Below are positions 26,708 to 35,521 of a DNA stretch of 48,439 bases, piece after piece. Both the position numbers and the translations under genes were made by a program. The stretch comes from Bacteroidota bacterium (GTDB lineage Bacteria > Bacteroidota > Bacteroidia > B-17B0 > Aurantibacillaceae). Location: assembly GCA_025363015.1 (NCBI GenBank), contig JANYEQ010000080.1, positions 1 through 48,439 of the forward strand. Reading direction: 5' to 3'. Positions within the stretch are counted from its first letter, which is position 1. Each line of letters starts with the position of its first letter. Under the pieces are notes generated by a model. That model made no database searches. It saw only the letters and a list, made by a program, of their open reading frames with translations, and was not told where the DNA came from.

Positions 26708-28492
26708 TTGAAAATAAAATATTACATAGCTTTACTTATTTTAATTGTGTCGTATACAATTAAAGCTCAAACAGTTTATGCACAAGTTAGCTCAAAACAA
26801 GTGCAAGTGGGTGTGCCCTTTGAGTATGCCATTGTTATAAACGCAAATCCTAATAATTATACACCACCTAGTTTTAAAGATTTTGACATTGTAGGTGGCC
26901 CTAATCAAAGCAGTAGTGTGCAATGGGTTAATGGGCAAACCTCCACTCAAATGACTTTATCGTGGGCATTAGTAGCAAAAAAAGAAGGTAAAGCTACCAT
27001 TGGTTCGGCGGTTGTTAATTGTGGCAACCAACGATTTGAAACCAATGCTATTGCCTTAGAGGTTACAAAAGGACCAGTAACCAATCAACAAAGCGCTGCT
27101 GCTGGTGGTGATGATAAAGCACAGTATAATAAAGTAAGTGGTGGCGATTTATTTATTCGAACAGGTATTAGTAAAAGTAAATGTGTACTGGGCGAACAAA
27201 TTACAATTATACAAAAAGTATATTCACGTTTACCAATTGTTGGTTTTCAAAAAGTTAATCCACCAACCTATGATGGATTTTATATGCAACTTCAAGAATC
27301 GCCAACAAAGGGTAAAATAGTACAAGAAAATTTAGATGGCGTTGTTTATCAAACGTACGAAGTATTTAGGCACACGTGTATTGCAAATAAAGCAGGAAAA
27401 TTGTCATTAGCCTCAACAGAATGTGACGTTGTAGTTAGAAAACAAACCAATACAAAACCTAAAAATATTTTTGAGCAATTTTTTGGCGCAGCTGGTTACG
27501 AAGACATTGTTGTGACTGCAAAAAGTAAACCAACAATTGTCGAAGTGATGACTTTACCACAAGAGGAAAAACCTTTAAGCTTTAGTGGCGCTGTTGGAAA
27601 TTATAGTTACAAAGTAGAAGCTAGTAAAACCGAATTAAAAGCTAATGATGCATTTAATTTAAAAATGACAGTAAGTGGTAAAGGAAATTTAAAATTGGTA
27701 GATCCTCCAAAACCATTATTACCAGAAGGATTTGAAACCTACGACCCAAAAATTACGGAAAACAATAGTGTAAAAATATTTGATTATTTAGTAATTCCTC
27801 GTACCGAAGGCGATTTTATTTTAAAAGATTTAGACTTTAGTTATTTCAATCTCGAATCAAAAAAATACATTACTATTTCGCCACAACCTATTAGCATCAA
27901 GGTATTACCACCCGACCTTAATAGCACAGGCGCTCAAGTTTATACGCCACAAAACCAAGTAAAAACAAGCGATAACGATATACGTTATATTAAAAAAGGA
28001 AATTTTGAATTAATAAAAACCGAAACAGAATTTTTTAATTCGTTTATACATATTTTATTGTTATTACTCCCAACAGTGACATTATTTACGGCATTAATCA
28101 TTAGAAATAATTATTTAAAAAATAACAGCAATGTAGCTTTAGTAAACGAACGCAAAGCCGCTAAGGTGGCTAAAAAACAATTAGTAACTGCCGAAAAGTT
28201 AATGCAACAAAATAATAAAGATGGTTTTTATACCGAAATATTATTGGCATTAAATAATTATGTAAGTCATAAATTAAATATAGCCATTGCTGATTTATCG
28301 CACGAAAATATTACAAATACACTCACTAAAAAACAAGTTAACGAACAGATTAATAAAAAATTAATTACTACTCTGCAAACCAGCGAATACGCCAAATATG
28401 CACCTGGCGCTGTAAGTGGCGATTTGCAAAGTGTTTATAAAGATACGATTGACTTAATTACAAATTTAGAAGAACAATTAAATAAAAAATGA
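26708..28492 (+). CDS. batD: BatD (oxygen-tolerance) family protein
   Basis: 594 residues from a TTG start directly before a signal peptide (KIKYYIALLILIVSYTIKAQ). The extracytoplasmic part has BatD beta domains (VSSKQVQVGVPFEYAIVI, TLSWALVAKKEGKATIG, ISKSKCVLGEQITIIQKVYS, VEASKTELKANDAFNLKMTV). A membrane span lies about residues 438-458 (FIHILLLLLPTVTLFTALII), and a cytoplasmic helical tail resembles the DUF4381-like tail of the 22803 gene. Presumed periplasmic arm of the Bat complex. No ATG exists near the signal. Its stop overlaps the start of the next small membrane protein by 4 bp (ATGA). Confidence 0.88.
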   Translation: MKIKYYIALLILIVSYTIKAQTVYAQVSSKQVQVGVPFEYAIVINANPNNYTPPSFKDFDIVGGPNQSSSVQWVNGQTSTQMTLSWALVAKKEGKATIGSAVVNCGNQRFETNAIALEVTKGPVTNQQSAAAGGDDKAQYNKVSGGDLFIRTGISKSKCVLGEQITIIQKVYSRLPIVGFQKVNPPTYDGFYMQLQESPTKGKIVQENLDGVVYQTYEVFRHTCIANKAGKLSLASTECDVVVRKQTNTKPKNIFEQFFGAAGYEDIVVTAKSKPTIVEVMTLPQEEKPLSFSGAVGNYSYKVEASKTELKANDAFNLKMTVSGKGNLKLVDPPKPLLPEGFETYDPKITENNSVKIFDYLVIPRTEGDFILKDLDFSYFNLESKKYITISPQPISIKVLPPDLNSTGAQVYTPQNQVKTSDNDIRYIKKGNFELIKTETEFFNSFIHILLLLLPTVTLFTALIIRNNYLKNNSNVALVNERKAAKVAKKQLVTAEKLMQQNNKDGFYTEILLALNNYVSHKLNIAIADLSHENITNTLTKKQVNEQINKKLITTLQTSEYAKYAPGAVSGDLQSVYKDTIDLITNLEEQLNKK

Positions 28493-28707
28493 AACTCGGT
28501 TTAAATACAATTTCAATATGGTTTGGCGGTATTGTAGCCTTAGTATCAATATGCTTAGCTATTGCCCTAACTTTTACTAATTTTATGGTGGAAACAATGT
28601 ATGGAAGCAAACGCATAGGTTTTATATGTGTGTTAGTGCTTTACACAGTTTATCGTGCTTTTAGAATTTACCAAACATTAAAATATTCTAATAATGACGA
28701 GAAGTAA
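28489..28707 (+). CDS. Small two-span membrane protein
   Basis: 72 residues with two hydrophobic helices (about 8-33 and 44-58) followed by a basic RAFRIYQTLKYS tail. Such small proteins commonly lie just before a PstS-like gene in Bacteroidota ExbB/ExbD clusters, which is the case here except that ExbB/ExbD are absent. Function unknown. It overlaps batD by 4 bp and the following lipoprotein gene by 14 bp, so all three are translationally linked. Confidence 0.75.
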   Translation: MKLGLNTISIWFGGIVALVSICLAIALTFTNFMVETMYGSKRIGFICVLVLYTVYRAFRIYQTLKYSNNDEK

Positions 28708-29716
28708 TTTTTTTGTAAAACAAAAATATAAATTAGGCATGTGGCTTCGAAAATTTCAATCATCCAATTCTTTCACGCTGATCAGAGTCGAAGCGGCTAC
28801 TAAAAATTTAATTATTTTAGGATGTTTTATTTCGTTTACTTCTTGTAAAGATTATTTTAAAAACGATTACACCGATAATTCTCCAACATCAGGTAAACTA
28901 AAAGTGTATTACGATGAAGGCTTGCAACTGCATCTCGAAAATCATATTTACACTTTTGAATCTTTTTATACTAATGCCCATATTCAACCTGTTCAAACTT
29001 CCGAAAATGAAGCGGTACAAGCTTTGTATAACGATAGTTGTAAAGCCATTGTTATTTCGCGTATGTTAAACGAAACTGAGAAAAAAGCATTCGAATCAAA
29101 AAAATATTTTCCTAAATATTCGGCAGTTGCAAAAAGTGGAGTGGCACTAATTACAAATGTAAATACACAAATTGCCAACTTAACTTACGAGCAAGTAACG
29201 GATTTGTTAACCAAACCTTTTGTATGTAAAGATTCTATAAGTAACGATACAAAATTAAATGTGTTAATTGATAAAAAAAATTCGGCAGTAATGCATTATT
29301 TATTAGATTCAGTTTTAAAAGGAAAGCCTTTTTCGAGCAATTGTAATGTTTTAAACTCAAGTATTGAAAGTATAAATTATGTGGCTAAAAATAAAAATAC
29401 CATTGCTTTTATTGATTTTGCCTGGTTAAGCGATGTAGACGATTCTATTTACAAAGCCAATAGAAATTTAGTAAAGTTTATTGCAATAAGCAAACCAAAC
29501 AGCACTGCGTTTGAATTGCCGAGTCAATCATCGTTCAAACTAAATGCTTACCCTTTTACACGTACAATTTATGTTTACCGTAATACTGCCGATTTTAGCT
29601 TAGCAAAAGGTTTTGAAACCTTTGTTGCGGGGCCAAAAGGGCAAAATACATTTTTAAAACAAGGCTTATTGCCCACCCATCAGCAAGAAAGAAGTGTAAC
29701 CATAACTACTAAATAA
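28694..29716 (+). CDS. PstS-like substrate-binding lipoprotein with a repeat-extended leader
   Basis: 340 residues. A lipobox (LGCFISFTSC, Cys about residue 51) marks a lipoprotein. The rest is a periplasmic binding protein fold of the PstS/phosphate-binding type (VYYDEGLQLHLENHIYTFES, ALYNDSCKAIVISR, TYEQVTDLLTKPF, TRTIYVYRNTADFSLAKGFETFV). Whether it still binds phosphate is unknown; family members near TonB/ExbBD systems may act as sensors. The leader is about 20 residues too long: residues about 16-36 are encoded by a degenerate palindromic repeat (28744-28794). Without it the signal would have normal lipoprotein length. It starts inside the preceding gene, with a 14-bp overlap. Confidence 0.78.
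   Translation: MTRSNFFVKQKYKLGMWLRKFQSSNSFTLIRVEAATKNLIILGCFISFTSCKDYFKNDYTDNSPTSGKLKVYYDEGLQLHLENHIYTFESFYTNAHIQPVQTSENEAVQALYNDSCKAIVISRMLNETEKKAFESKKYFPKYSAVAKSGVALITNVNTQIANLTYEQVTDLLTKPFVCKDSISNDTKLNVLIDKKNSAVMHYLLDSVLKGKPFSSNCNVLNSSIESINYVAKNKNTIAFIDFAWLSDVDDSIYKANRNLVKFIAISKPNSTAFELPSQSSFKLNAYPFTRTIYVYRNTADFSLAKGFETFVAGPKGQNTFLKQGLLPTHQQERSVTITTK
28744..28794. repeat. Degenerate REP-like palindrome inside a coding sequence
   Basis: Arms GCTTCGA (28744-28750) and TCGAAGC (28788-28794) flank a core whose reverse complement reads GCTTCGACTCTGATCAGC, close to the copy at 4819-4837. It lies in frame within the leader region of the PstS-like lipoprotein gene and contributes about 21 codons. 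Confidence 0.6.
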
Positions 29717-29732
29717 TTTAAAAGTATTTAGT

Positions 29733-29784
29733 AACAAAGAGCATTAAGTTTCATTAAAGAAAATAAAGCTAAGCGCTCTTAGTT
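29733..29784 (+). terminator. Stem-loop after the PstS-like gene
   Basis: Arms AACAAAGAGC (29733-29742) and GCTCTTAGTT (29775-29784) pair over 10 positions with one mismatch, with a 32-nt loop. It lies 17 bp after the stop of the PstS-like gene and about 70 bp before a promoter for the TPR gene, so it may end the Bat transcript. There is no U-tract, so it could instead be another dispersed repeat. Confidence 0.35.
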
Positions 29785-29851
29785 GTCATAAATAGAAGGA
29801 ATGTCACAAAAAATCACAAAATAAATTTCATAAAATTAACATGGTACTTGC

Positions 29852-29880
29852 TTTGTACATCAATAAAATAAGTATTTTTA
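29852..29880 (+). promoter_or_regulatory. Promoter of the TPR gene
   Basis: TTTG (29852-29855), a 17-bp spacer and TATTTTTA (29873-29880): exact -33 box and a -7 box one base off consensus. The predicted start is near 29885, about 16 nt before the ATG at 29901. Confidence 0.5.
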
Positions 29881-29900
29881 AATTCTAAATAAGTATATAT

Positions 29901-31568
29901 ATGAATAAGTCACTTTTAACCATAAGTTTAGCTATTGTTACCTCCATTAGTTTGGCACAAACTTTATCTGAAGTTTTAATAAAAACCGATAATGAACGCT
30001 TTGCCGATGCAGCTTCTGATTTTTTAGTACTCATAAAAAAAGAACCTTCAAAAGGTGAATATTATTTTTATTCAGGTGAAAATTATTTTAAGCGTGGCGA
30101 TATTGATAGCGCTAATATTTTTTATGCAAAGGGTGTAGAGTTAAATCCTACTAACGCCTTAAATTACGTAGGTTTAGGTAAAGTATTGTTATCAAAAAAT
30201 AGTATTGCAGATGCTAAAGCACAATTTTTTAAAGCAGCAAGTGTGGCTCAAAATAAAAATGCCGAAGTCATGCGCCGTACCTCCGAAGCATGGTTAGCTA
30301 CCAACAATAAAAATGCCGACGAAGCCATTAACCAAGCCAATTTGGCTATAAAATTAGAACCAAAAAATGCCGAAAATTATATTTTATTAGGCGATGCACA
30401 ATTAGAAAAAACCCCTACTGATGGCGGCCCAGCCATAAAAAGTTATAAAACGGCTACCACCTTAAATCCAAAAAGTGCACGTGGTATTTTGCGCGAAGGA
30501 AAATTATATCAACGTGGGCGTAATTACCAATTAGCATTAGATAAATACAAAGAAGCCGAAGCCATTGATGCTACTTATGCGCCAGCCTATCGCGAAAAAG
30601 CAGAGTTGTATTATTCCGTAAATCAACCCGCAAAAAGTATTGAAAATTGGAAAAAATATTTAGAATTAAATAATAGTAATGATGCTCGTTACCGATTTTT
30701 AAATGCCCTGTTTAAAAACAAACAATATGCCGAAGTAATTACCGAAGGTGAAACTTTAAAGAAAAATAGTTTTAATAATTTTTATGTGGAGCGTTTAATG
30801 GGTTATAGCTATTACGAATTAGGAAATAAAACCGATACCGCATCTTATACTAAAGGCTTACGCAGTATTACTAAATTTTTTGAATTAACTGCAGCCACTC
30901 CAAATTTTAAATACTTACCTACCGATTATAAATACAAAGGCTTATTATTATCAAAAACAGGTAAAGATAGTTTGGGTGTGGTTGAAATGGAAAAAGCCAT
31001 AACCTTAGACCCTATTGAAAATTGCGAATTATGGGGCGATGTAGGTAGAATTTGGTACAAATCTAAAAGCTACACAAAATCAATTACTGCTTGGGAAAAA
31101 AGAGCAATGTGTGCAAAAGCATTAAGCGGACAAGATAATTTTGAATTTGGCCGTGCTTATTATTTTGATGCAGGTGCAAAAATCAGACAGAAAAAAGAAG
31201 CCGAAGCACCCGCCTCATTTGTAAAAGGCGATTCGTGTTTTTCTAAATTAATACAAGCTTCGCCAACATTCCCCGCTGGGCATTTTTGGAGAGCAAAGGT
31301 AAATTCACAGTTAGACCCTAAAAATGAAAAATGGCAAGCAAAACCTTTTTACGAAAAAGCCTTAACCTTAGTTAAACCCGAAGAAAAAACTGGCTCCTAT
31401 AAAAAAGATGTCATTGAAGCCCTTGAATATTTAGGAAATTATTATGTTGCCACAAAAGATAAAACAATTGCCGATGCTACTTTTAATCAGTTAAAAGAAT
31501 TAGACCCAACGAATGAAAAAGTAAAAAATTATTTTAACCCAAAAAATGGTACGGTTAAGCCTAAATAA
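29901..31568 (+). CDS. Exported tetratricopeptide repeat protein
   Basis: 555 residues. Signal peptide about 1-19 (NKSLLTISLAIVTSISLAQ). From about residue 25 to 545 there are repeated TPR helices, for example ADAASDFLVLIKKEPSKGEY, ANIFYAKGVELNPTNALNYV, KSYKTATTLNPKSARGILREGKLY and ITAWEKRAMCAKA. Proteins of this layout regularly follow a PstS-like gene in Bacteroidota, so it probably acts in the periplasm with the lipoprotein upstream. No enzymatic domain seen. It has its own promoter, so it may be expressed both with and apart from the Bat cluster. Confidence 0.85.
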   Translation: MNKSLLTISLAIVTSISLAQTLSEVLIKTDNERFADAASDFLVLIKKEPSKGEYYFYSGENYFKRGDIDSANIFYAKGVELNPTNALNYVGLGKVLLSKNSIADAKAQFFKAASVAQNKNAEVMRRTSEAWLATNNKNADEAINQANLAIKLEPKNAENYILLGDAQLEKTPTDGGPAIKSYKTATTLNPKSARGILREGKLYQRGRNYQLALDKYKEAEAIDATYAPAYREKAELYYSVNQPAKSIENWKKYLELNNSNDARYRFLNALFKNKQYAEVITEGETLKKNSFNNFYVERLMGYSYYELGNKTDTASYTKGLRSITKFFELTAATPNFKYLPTDYKYKGLLLSKTGKDSLGVVEMEKAITLDPIENCELWGDVGRIWYKSKSYTKSITAWEKRAMCAKALSGQDNFEFGRAYYFDAGAKIRQKKEAEAPASFVKGDSCFSKLIQASPTFPAGHFWRAKVNSQLDPKNEKWQAKPFYEKALTLVKPEEKTGSYKKDVIEALEYLGNYYVATKDKTIADATFNQLKELDPTNEKVKNYFNPKNGTVKPK

Positions 31569-31595
31569 ATTAATAACAAACTAAAAAATAAAATA

Positions 31596-32054
31596 ATGGC
31601 TTTACCAAATGTTTTTTCAAAAGAAGTTTCAGATAAAATTATTGAACGTATTAATAATTTAACACCAACCACACCAGCCAAATGGGGCAAAATGAATGTA
31701 GCGCAAATGCTAGCACATTGTAACGTTACATACGAATTAAGTTTCGAAAACAAACACCCAAAGCCCAGTGGTTTTAATAAATTTATATTAAAATTATTTG
31801 TAAAAAAATTAGTGACCAATGAGGTGCCCTATAAAAAAAATAGTCAAACGGGCCCAGTATTTATTATAAAAGATACTAAAAACTTTGAAGCTGAAAAGCA
31901 ACGTTTAGTGAATTATATTAATAAAACACAACAAATGGGCGAATCGCAATTTGATAATAAAGAGCAACTGTCTTTTGGTGTATTAACTAAAACCGAATGG
32001 AATAATATGTTTTATAAACATTTAGATCATCATTTGAGCCAGTTTGGCGTGTAG
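31596..32054 (+). CDS. DUF1569 (DinB-like fold) protein
   Basis: 152 residues. It has the family pattern of a DUF1569/DinB-like four-helix protein: FSKEVSDKIIERINNLTP, WGKMNVAQMLAHCNVTYELS with a putative metal His, then EKQRLVNYINKTQQMGESQF and a C-terminal LTKTEWNNMFYKHLDHHLSQFG with the remaining His residues. Members may bind a divalent metal or thiol cofactor; the reaction is unknown. It lies 27 bp after the TPR gene in the same direction. Confidence 0.85.
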   Translation: MALPNVFSKEVSDKIIERINNLTPTTPAKWGKMNVAQMLAHCNVTYELSFENKHPKPSGFNKFILKLFVKKLVTNEVPYKKNSQTGPVFIIKDTKNFEAEKQRLVNYINKTQQMGESQFDNKEQLSFGVLTKTEWNNMFYKHLDHHLSQFGV

Positions 32055-32132
32055 CAAATTCCATTATAAGTAGTTTTTATTTTTACGCGTTATTTATGGT
32101 ATTTTAAATCATTAATTTTTATGGTAATAAAT

Positions 32133-32163
32133 TTTGATGTATTAATTCTATATCTTATTTTTA
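32133..32163 (+). promoter_or_regulatory. Candidate promoter of the DUF349 gene
   Basis: TTTG (32133-32136), a 19-bp spacer and TATTTTTA (32156-32163), the same -7 variant seen before the TPR gene at 29873. The predicted start is near 32168, about 14 nt before the ATG at 32182. Confidence 0.4.
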
Positions 32164-32181
32164 TAGTATTATAAAACACCA

Positions 32182-33921
32182 ATGAAAACACAATTAATTA
32201 CAAAGTTAGAGGAACTGCTTATGAATGAAGCAGGAGATGTTGCTACAGAAGTTAGAACTCTACAAAAAGAGTATCAAAAATTATGGACACTTGAGTTTGA
32301 AAACGCCAAGCAACAGTTTGTGGACGAAGGCGGTAAAGCCAAAGAATTTAACTATCCAAAACAACCCGAAGACATACACTTTGAAAGTTTAATTGATAAA
32401 TACAATAAACTTAAGAAAGATAATGATGCTAAAATTGCAAATGAGCAAGCAAAAAATTTAGTAATTCGTACGGAAATAGTTTCTAAAATAAACGATTTAA
32501 CCAAGTTGAGCGATAACGTTGGTGCTGCTGTTAAAATGCTGCAAGAATTACAAACCCAATGGAAGGAAACGGGCCCTGTATCGTCACACAAATACAAAGA
32601 AATACAAGCAGATTATAGCAAAGCCATTGAAGAGTTTTATTATAACCTAAAAATATATCGCGATTTACAAGAACACGATTTAAAAAAGAATTTTGAAAAT
32701 AAAACACTATTAATTGAAAAATTAAAAACGCTTCAAGCATTAGAAAACATAAAAGAAGCCGAACGTTTATTAAAAGTTTACCGTAACGAGTGGGAAGAAA
32801 TTGGCCCTGTACCTAACGATAAATGGGATAGTTTAAAAACAGATTACAAAACGGTATTAGATGAAACCTATGCAAAAATAAAATTGCATTATCATGCCAT
32901 TGAAGAGAAAAAAGAAAACAATTTGCACGCTAAAGTAAGCATTCTTGAAAAAGCTACTGCCCTTGTAAATAAGGTTAACCAAGATGCTTCTACCAAATGG
33001 GGCGATGCTACCGAACAAATGTTGGCTTTGCAAAACGAATGGAAAACCGTTGGTAGAACTACGGAAAAGGACAATGAAAAAATTTGGAACGAATTTAGAT
33101 TAATTTGCGATAATTTTTTTGATAAGAAAAAAGAATTTTTTGCAGGCTTAAACGAAAAATTTGCAGCTAACCGAAAAATTAAAAACGAATTAATTCTAAA
33201 AGCCCAAGCCTTACAAACCAGTACCGATTGGCAAAAAACAAGCAACGATTTAATTAAATTACAAGATACTTGGAAAAAATATCCAAGCAATGGAGATAAA
33301 GAAGAACCAAAATTATTTAATCGTTTTCGTAAAGCCTGTAATGCATTTTTTGATGCTCGTAAAGCACACTACGAAAATGTTGATGCATCGTTTGAAAATA
33401 ATTTAATAGCAAAAGAAGAAATTTTAGCACGCTTTAATGCCTTTAATTTAAGTGAGGATTTAAACGCCAATCGCGAACAATTAAAAGCCTTTGCTAGCGA
33501 ATTTACAAATGCTGGCATGGTGCCTTTAAAAGATAAAAAACGCATTAACGATGTGTTTTATGCGCGTTTAGATGAATTGTACGATAAGCTAAACATAGAT
33601 AAAAATGAAAAAGCGGTGATGCAATTTAAAACAAAAATTGAGCGTTTTGTGGCTTCTGAAAATGCCCTAGATTTATTAAAAAAAGAAGGCGATTATATTA
33701 AAAAAATTGCCGACGAAATAAATAACAATGTGCGTACTTACGAAAACAACTTAGGCTTTTTTAAAAATTCAAAAGGTAGCAATAGTTTTATGAAAGAAAT
33801 TGAAGCTAAAATTGAAACCGAAAAAGCAAAGTTAGCCGAGTTAACTACAAAACGTAAATTAATAAATGAAGAGCTTGGTAAAATTAGAGAGGCAAGTGTA
33901 AAACCAAGTGTGGTAGTTTAA
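32182..33921 (+). CDS. DUF349 repeat protein
   Basis: 579 residues, almost entirely alpha-helical and charged. It contains successive DUF349 units, each with a W-x(5)G-x-V/P pattern: QWKETGPVSSHKYKEIQADY, EWEEIGPVPNDKWDSLKTDY, EWKTVGRTTEKDNEKIWNEF, then related helices with NRFRKACNAFFDARKAHYENV, and a C-terminal coiled coil (EAKIETEKAKLAELTTKRKLINEE). Cytoplasmic, with no signal or membrane segment. DUF349 proteins have no settled function. Its stop overlaps the stop of the convergent EVE gene by 4 bp. Confidence 0.9.
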   Translation: MKTQLITKLEELLMNEAGDVATEVRTLQKEYQKLWTLEFENAKQQFVDEGGKAKEFNYPKQPEDIHFESLIDKYNKLKKDNDAKIANEQAKNLVIRTEIVSKINDLTKLSDNVGAAVKMLQELQTQWKETGPVSSHKYKEIQADYSKAIEEFYYNLKIYRDLQEHDLKKNFENKTLLIEKLKTLQALENIKEAERLLKVYRNEWEEIGPVPNDKWDSLKTDYKTVLDETYAKIKLHYHAIEEKKENNLHAKVSILEKATALVNKVNQDASTKWGDATEQMLALQNEWKTVGRTTEKDNEKIWNEFRLICDNFFDKKKEFFAGLNEKFAANRKIKNELILKAQALQTSTDWQKTSNDLIKLQDTWKKYPSNGDKEEPKLFNRFRKACNAFFDARKAHYENVDASFENNLIAKEEILARFNAFNLSEDLNANREQLKAFASEFTNAGMVPLKDKKRINDVFYARLDELYDKLNIDKNEKAVMQFKTKIERFVASENALDLLKKEGDYIKKIADEINNNVRTYENNLGFFKNSKGSNSFMKEIEAKIETEKAKLAELTTKRKLINEELGKIREASVKPSVVV

Positions 33922-34334
33922 TCAAAAACTACTTCACCCATCATACACACTTTAGTAAACTCTAATTCAGTAACCTTACCAACACTTAAGCGGGCTAAAC
34001 GTACCAAATCCATTTTAGCTAAACTGGGCTCTTTTTTTATTTGCTCTAACGTTATAGGTTTTTTTATATCCTTAAAGGGTGCAAACTCTACTACTAACCA
34101 AGCTGTTTCGGTGGTTGTGGGGTCTTGATACGATTCTTTAACTACCTTGGCAATGCCCACAATTTCCATCCCATCGTTACTGTGGTAAAAAAAAGCTAAA
34201 TCACCTTTTTTCATATCTCTTAAATTATTTCGGGCAGCGTAGTTGCGAACGCCATCCCACACTGTTTTTTTATCTTTTTTAAATTGTTGCCAACTATATT
34301 TTTTTGGTTCTGATTTTATAAGCCAATAATTCAT
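33918..34334 (-). CDS. EVE domain protein
   Basis: 138 residues: a single EVE domain (PUA-like fold). It begins YWLIKSEPKKYSWQQFKKD, then VWDGVRNYAARNNLRDMKKGDLAFFYHSN (the modified-base pocket region), IVGIAKVVKESYQDPT, and ends LTELEFTKV-like. EVE proteins recognise modified bases in DNA or RNA (for example 5-methylcytosine or modified tRNA bases). Stand-alone members like this are widespread and usually of unknown role. It converges on DUF349 with a 4-bp overlap, and its start faces thiL. Confidence 0.92.
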   Translation of the reverse strand: MNYWLIKSEPKKYSWQQFKKDKKTVWDGVRNYAARNNLRDMKKGDLAFFYHSNDGMEIVGIAKVVKESYQDPTTTETAWLVVEFAPFKDIKKPITLEQIKKEPSLAKMDLVRLARLSVGKVTELEFTKVCMMGEVVFD

Positions 34335-34430
34335 TTTAATTTAGTATTTGAGTTAAACATAAAAATTCAATAGTTAAAAATACAGTATAAATCTTAATTT
34401 TACATTTCAACAATACTAAAATTTTTAAAA

Positions 34431-35480
34431 ATGGATTTTGATAATATTAACCGCACCGAGTTGGCGCAATTAGGCGAATTTGGTTTAATAAAACATTTAA
34501 CTCAACATATAAAACTTACTCACCAATCTACCATTAAAGGCGTAGGCGATGATGCTGCTGTAATTAACAATGCAAATTTGCAAACCGTTATAAGCACCGA
34601 TATGTTGGTAGAAGGTGTGCATTTTGATTTAACCTATGTGCCTTTAAAACATTTGGGCTTTAAGAGTGTAGCGGTTAATCTTAGCGATATTTATGCCATG
34701 AATGCCGAACCAAAACAAATTTTGGTGTCTATTGCCATTTCAAATCGCTTTAGTTTAGAGGCTTTAGAAGAACTTTATGCCGGTATGTTATTAGCGTGCA
34801 ATAAATATAATATAGATTTAGTGGGGGGCGATACTACTACCAACCAAAGCGGTTTAGTTATAAGTATTACTGCAATTGGTACTGCAAAATTTGATGATAT
34901 TGTTTATAGAAATGGCGCTAAAGAAAGTAATTTATTGTGTGTAAGTGGCGATTTGGGTGGAGCTTACATGGGCTTACAAATTTTAGAACGCGAAAAAACT
35001 ATCTTTAAAGATAATCCAAAAATACAACCTGATTTAAGTGGTAAAGATTATATTCTAGAACGTCAGCTTAAGCCCGAACCAAGAAAAGATATTATTGATG
35101 TTTTAAAAAAACTTGCCATTAAACCCACCGCAATGATTGATATTAGCGATGGCTTATCGTCAGAAATACTACACATTTGCACACAATCAGAAGTAGGAGT
35201 AGAGTTGTATGAAGAAAAAATACCAATAGACCAATTAACTTTTGATACAGCCCGCGAATTTAATTTAGATCCTACACTTTGCGCCCTTAGTGGCGGCGAA
35301 GATTACGAATTATTATTTACAATAGATATTGGCGATTACGAAAAAATTAAAAACGTAAAAGAATTTACCATTATTGGACATATTACTAATAAAGCTAAGG
35401 GTTGTAATATGGTTGCCAAAGCAGGAACGGTACACGAATTAAAGGCACAAGGTTGGAATGCAATGCAAAATAAAGCTTAA
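34431..35480 (+). CDS. thiL: Thiamine-monophosphate kinase
   Basis: Phosphorylates thiamine monophosphate to the coenzyme thiamine diphosphate, in the cytoplasm. 349 residues with the PurM/ThiL-fold motifs: GVGDDAAVI, STDMLVEGVHFDL, SVAVNLSDIYAMNAEPK, LVGGDTT (magnesium site), MIDISDGLSSE and SGGEDYELLFT. Slightly longer than E. coli ThiL (325), as is common in Bacteroidota. Single-gene unit, diverging from the EVE gene and converging on a T9SS adhesin. Confidence 0.95.
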   Translation: MDFDNINRTELAQLGEFGLIKHLTQHIKLTHQSTIKGVGDDAAVINNANLQTVISTDMLVEGVHFDLTYVPLKHLGFKSVAVNLSDIYAMNAEPKQILVSIAISNRFSLEALEELYAGMLLACNKYNIDLVGGDTTTNQSGLVISITAIGTAKFDDIVYRNGAKESNLLCVSGDLGGAYMGLQILEREKTIFKDNPKIQPDLSGKDYILERQLKPEPRKDIIDVLKKLAIKPTAMIDISDGLSSEILHICTQSEVGVELYEEKIPIDQLTFDTAREFNLDPTLCALSGGEDYELLFTIDIGDYEKIKNVKEFTIIGHITNKAKGCNMVAKAGTVHELKAQGWNAMQNKA

Positions 35481-35521
35481 GAAATCAGTTGTAAAAGTAA
35501 AATGATATATAACTTTATATT

